Positions 33,150 through 35,266 of a stretch of 35,266 bases of DNA are shown here, in pieces. The stretch's first letter is position 1, and each line of letters begins with the position of its first letter. Where the stretch lies: the NCBI GenBank assembly GCA_019634835.1, contig JAHCAO010000017.1, positions 1-35,266 on the forward strand, given 5' to 3'. The notes under the pieces are model-generated. The model searched no databases. It had not been told where the DNA came from and was given only the letters and a program-made list of their open reading frames with translations. A program made the translations under genes and the position numbers. Source of the stretch: Gammaproteobacteria bacterium (GTDB lineage Bacteria; Pseudomonadota; Gammaproteobacteria; DSM-16500).

Positions 33150-33548
33150 CTAATTACTGGTACCCGTTGTGGTTGAATTAGAATCCGTAACTGGTGCAGA
33201 ACCCATGGCTGGAGAAGAATCTATTACTGGCGCAGAACCCATAGCTGGTGTAGATGGATTGTTATTATTATCTGCTGTTGCAATAGGAACAGATGTTTGT
33301 GATTCTGAAGCAGCCGCTGACTGACTGTTATCAGCAACTGGTTGGCTAGCTTCCGGTTGAACAGAAGAAGCATCTGCAGTTTGCTCGGCAGCTATTTGAT
33401 TTTGATCAACTGGAGCTTGATCTTGGGAAGTCATTGCTGTCGTTGTGGTAGTAGAATCAGCTGGTTTATTTTCTTCACCTCTGGAGCAAGCGGTAAGACC
33501 AACGACGCATAACCCAACAAGAGAAGCAACGAGAAGATTTTTACGCAT
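33150..33548 (-). CDS. low-complexity Ser/Thr/Ala-rich lipoprotein
   Basis: The 132-aa product has a signal peptide with lipobox LTAC (Cys21) followed by Ser, so it is a lipoprotein with outer-membrane sorting expected. The mature part is low-complexity: poly-Thr, Gln/Ala/Ser-rich stretches, NNNN and two tandem units of AMGSAPV(I/T)DS near the C-terminus. No family is recognised. ATG 33548 has AAGGA nine nt upstream. It stands alone, with its own palindromic terminator. Confidence 0.75.
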   Translation of the reverse strand: MRKNLLVASLVGLCVVGLTACSRGEENKPADSTTTTTAMTSQDQAPVDQNQIAAEQTADASSVQPEASQPVADNSQSAAASESQTSVPIATADNNNNPSTPAMGSAPVIDSSPAMGSAPVTDSNSTTTGTSN

Positions 33549-33765
33549 GAGATTTTTCCTTATATAAAATTAGCCCATATCAATTATTTAGTTACTCACC
33601 TGCATCTGCTCAATGATATCGACTATATTGAGAAAATGCCCCGGCTAGGATTTGTGTAAACCCTTAACATAAAAGTCATATGTTATCCCAGTTTTAAACA
33701 GGTGCAAAGAGTCAGAAGCGACTCTGCATAAAAAACTGATAATAAGGAAACTCGACTTTGGCCAA

Positions 33766-33836
33766 TTATGCCGCTCGTACAAGCTGATTTAGCAAGATTT
33801 CCCACTCATCAGATTTAATTTTTATATATTCACCCT
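33766..33836 (-). pseudogene. possible gene tail beside the broken transposase
   Basis: On the reverse strand a short frame reads GEYIKIKSDEWEILLNQLV and RAA before a TAA at 33766-33768. It overlaps the end of the transposase ORF in another frame and looks like a real C-terminal tail joined by deletion or insertion. Its parent gene is unknown. Confidence 0.3.
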
Positions 33837-34433
33837 CAAACCTTGAGTCATTAAAATTCCTGTGAGCCAGCGAGATATTACACGTATAGCAATAATGGTC
33901 CAATCAATACTGGTTTTCTGTTCTTTGCCTGCTGCTATATTTGCTTTTTTTGAAGGAGCAAGCAAGGTCATAAAGGGGAGCGCCCATGGACGTTTGCACC
34001 AAGGCAGCGGAACAATCAACATCAGACAAATCCATTTTAATCCAAAGCATTTGACAACGAGTTTTTCCGTTGACCGGCATGCATCGCGATAACAGCCTTT
34101 TGCCTTAATTTTTTTACCGCTTCGTCGTTCTATGGTGTCATCAACAACGATTAATATAGGAAATGATGCGGGTAATACCTGTACCAAGAGCCCCAATAAA
34201 ATTTTTGCACCAAACAGACTGTTCCATTTCGTTCGATTCAGAACACGATGATATTTTTCAAAACGTTTTTCTTGTGATAAGCCCATAACGCGTAAAATGG
34301 AGCTGACACGCCGCGCGCCTTGGCATAAGATGGCGCCCATTAACCGTACTTGGACATGCACCCATGTTGGCAAAGTAAATAAGTGGCTAAATGAATCTAA
34401 AACAGCTGCCATGCCGCGAGGCAATGATTGCAT
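33822..34433 (-). pseudogene. truncated IS701-like transposase
   Basis: From ATG 34433 (AAAGGA seven nt upstream) 203 residues remain; members of this DDE transposase group are usually about twice as long. It keeps the N-terminal part (FTLPTWVHVQVRLMGAILCQG), VLNRTKWNSLFGAKILLGLLV, the first catalytic Asp region ILIVVDDTIERRSGKKIKAKG and KTSIDWTIIAIRVISRWL. It then ends with an unrelated TGILMTQGLRVNI. The second Asp and the Glu are lost, so it cannot be active. The frame is open upstream to 34553 but that part is not family-like. Confidence 0.75.
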
Positions 34434-34460
34434 AGAAAATCCTTTCACTATGGATAAAAA

Positions 34461-34655
34461 ATGGAAACGATAACGGTTCATGCCATGTTTAGCAAAGGGG
34501 TTTTGAAAGAAATTCCTATTGAAACGTTGCACAGTGGAACTTATCAGCCGCATAATGAATTTTCTGAAGAAGCGCTGGATTCATTTTCTAAAACAGTTGC
34601 GCAGTTAGGCATCTTGGAACCGCTGCAGGCGCATCATGATGAACATTCTGTATGA
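34461..34655 (+). pseudogene. N-terminal fragment of a ParB-like partition protein
   Basis: The 64-residue ORF contains the ParB/Spo0J N-terminal signature LKEIPIETLHSGTYQPHNEF, then EEALDSFSKTVAQLGILEPL. After LEPL a normal ParB continues with IVR-like residues and the GERRxxA box; here it ends within ten codons. The start might be ATG 34485. It lies 27 bp from the divergent broken transposase, so an insertion and a deletion probably destroyed a plasmid- or island-type parB. Confidence 0.65.
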
Positions 34656-34699
34656 AAGATGCTTAAGCCTATCGCGCACGCTTCCGCATTATTGCAACG

Positions 34700-35266
34700 C
34701 TATCTCATCGAGTTAGACAAGCTGGTGTGTTGGCGCGGAAATATTGCTGCATAAAGTCTGGCCCAGCTCTCGTTGTTACTTGACATAAGTTTTGAAAACG
34801 ACGAGTAGCTGGTCCCCGCTATCTGCGATGCCACGCCATAATATCCAACAAAAAACCGCCTCGCCGGTAAATTATTAGAATGACGATTAAAATAAGATGA
34901 GCCATCTACGAGCAAACAACCCCTCCCACTTAATTTATCCCACGCTACGATGTCACCATTTACCACGTTGCCAATGCCCCCACAATGCGCTCGCAAATAA
35001 ATGGTGGGGAGAACTGATGCAATTAATTCTTTCACTCTCACACACCAGAATGAACGTCTATCCCAAGTTCCAAATGTATCGAAATTTTTGTCATAGAGTC
35101 CTAATGCTTCCAAATAAATCAGCACATCAAATACCAGCCCTATTTGGCATTCATTGTAATTTTCTGGATTGATAGCATCCCACAGCTGTTTCAAAGCCTT
35201 TCTCGTGTTGTCTGTCATTAAATCCAGATCATCTTCATTAATAACATCATCGACAATAATGGCATT
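34700..35266 (-). CDS. unrecognised protein, 5' end cut by the window edge
   Basis: The frame is open from the right edge (acidic start IIVDDVINEDDLDL) through an ATG at 35218 to TAG at 34700, at least 188 codons. From 35218 it would be 172 aa. It has no signal peptide, contains two Cys-Gly pairs (AHCGGIGNVVNGD, GRGCLLVDGSSYF) and aromatic-rich blocks (RRSFWCVRVKELIASVLP, RFFVGYYGVASQ). I do not recognise a family. The acidic residues before 35218 look coding, so the true start may lie outside the window. Confidence 0.5.
   Translation of the reverse strand, partial: NAIIVDDVINEDDLDLMTDNTRKALKQLWDAINPENYNECQIGLVFDVLIYLEALGLYDKNFDTFGTWDRRSFWCVRVKELIASVLPTIYLRAHCGGIGNVVNGDIVAWDKLSGRGCLLVDGSSYFNRHSNNLPARRFFVGYYGVASQIAGTSYSSFSKLMSSNNESWARLYAAIFPRQHTSLSNSMR

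Noticed and set aside
1..35266. CRISPR arrays, tRNA and rRNA genes
   Set aside because: No regularly spaced direct repeats, tRNA cloverleaf landmarks or rRNA blocks were recognised; the repeats seen are inverted.

Overview
The window comes from a low-GC gammaproteobacterium, most likely an intracellular or host-associated member of the Legionellales (Legionella/Coxiella/Berkiella-like). Three things point there: recognisable Dot/Icm type IVB secretion genes (icmX, icmW), a Coxiella/Legionella-style gshA, and an ankyrin-repeat gene next to a C58-protease-like gene, which is typical of Dot/Icm effectors. The genus cannot be fixed from the sequence alone.

Layout. Positions 1-1676 hold an AT-rich effector-like locus: a 239-aa protein with a YopT/AvrPphB-like Cys-His-Asp pattern, overlapped out of frame by an ankyrin protein. 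Positions 1864-4064 form a forward operon: a Pro/Ser/Thr-rich secreted protein, icmX, icmW and a tiny one-helix protein resembling CydP. On the reverse strand follow ybjQ and yicC, then argS with a SPOR-domain gene (4215-8153). The gap 8154-8833 carries a probable noncoding RNA with a strong terminator and GGA-loop hairpins, like the CsrA-titrating RsmY/RsmZ/CsrB RNAs. folA (forward) converges on the dprA-smg-topA cluster, which lies behind gshA-gshB (all reverse). Next come dsbD, hemE and a PH-domain membrane protein (reverse).

From 19890 to 32838 lies a nearly complete type II secretion system: gspC plus a Sel1-repeat lipoprotein (forward), gspG-H-I-J-K-L-M (reverse) and gspD-E-F (reverse). 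Two unrecognised forward genes (26400-27913) sit between gspF and gspG. gspN, gspS and the prepilin peptidase are not in the window. The right end (33150-35266) has a low-complexity lipoprotein, a truncated IS701-like transposase, a ParB N-terminal fragment and an unrecognised gene cut by the window edge, so it looks like a decaying mobile region.

The intergenic spaces are unusually rich in small palindromic elements. One family of about 160-185 bp occurs three times, plus a solo end. A second of about 300-320 bp occurs twice, once with perfect 95-bp inverted arms. The two families share similar tips. One copy has its central loop inverted relative to its flanks, and another supplies the stop codon of the SPOR gene.

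The genes together suggest a bacterium that exports proteins by two routes, type IVB to the host cytosol and type II to the outside, alongside standard housekeeping (arginyl-tRNA, folate, haem, glutathione, DNA topology, periplasmic redox).
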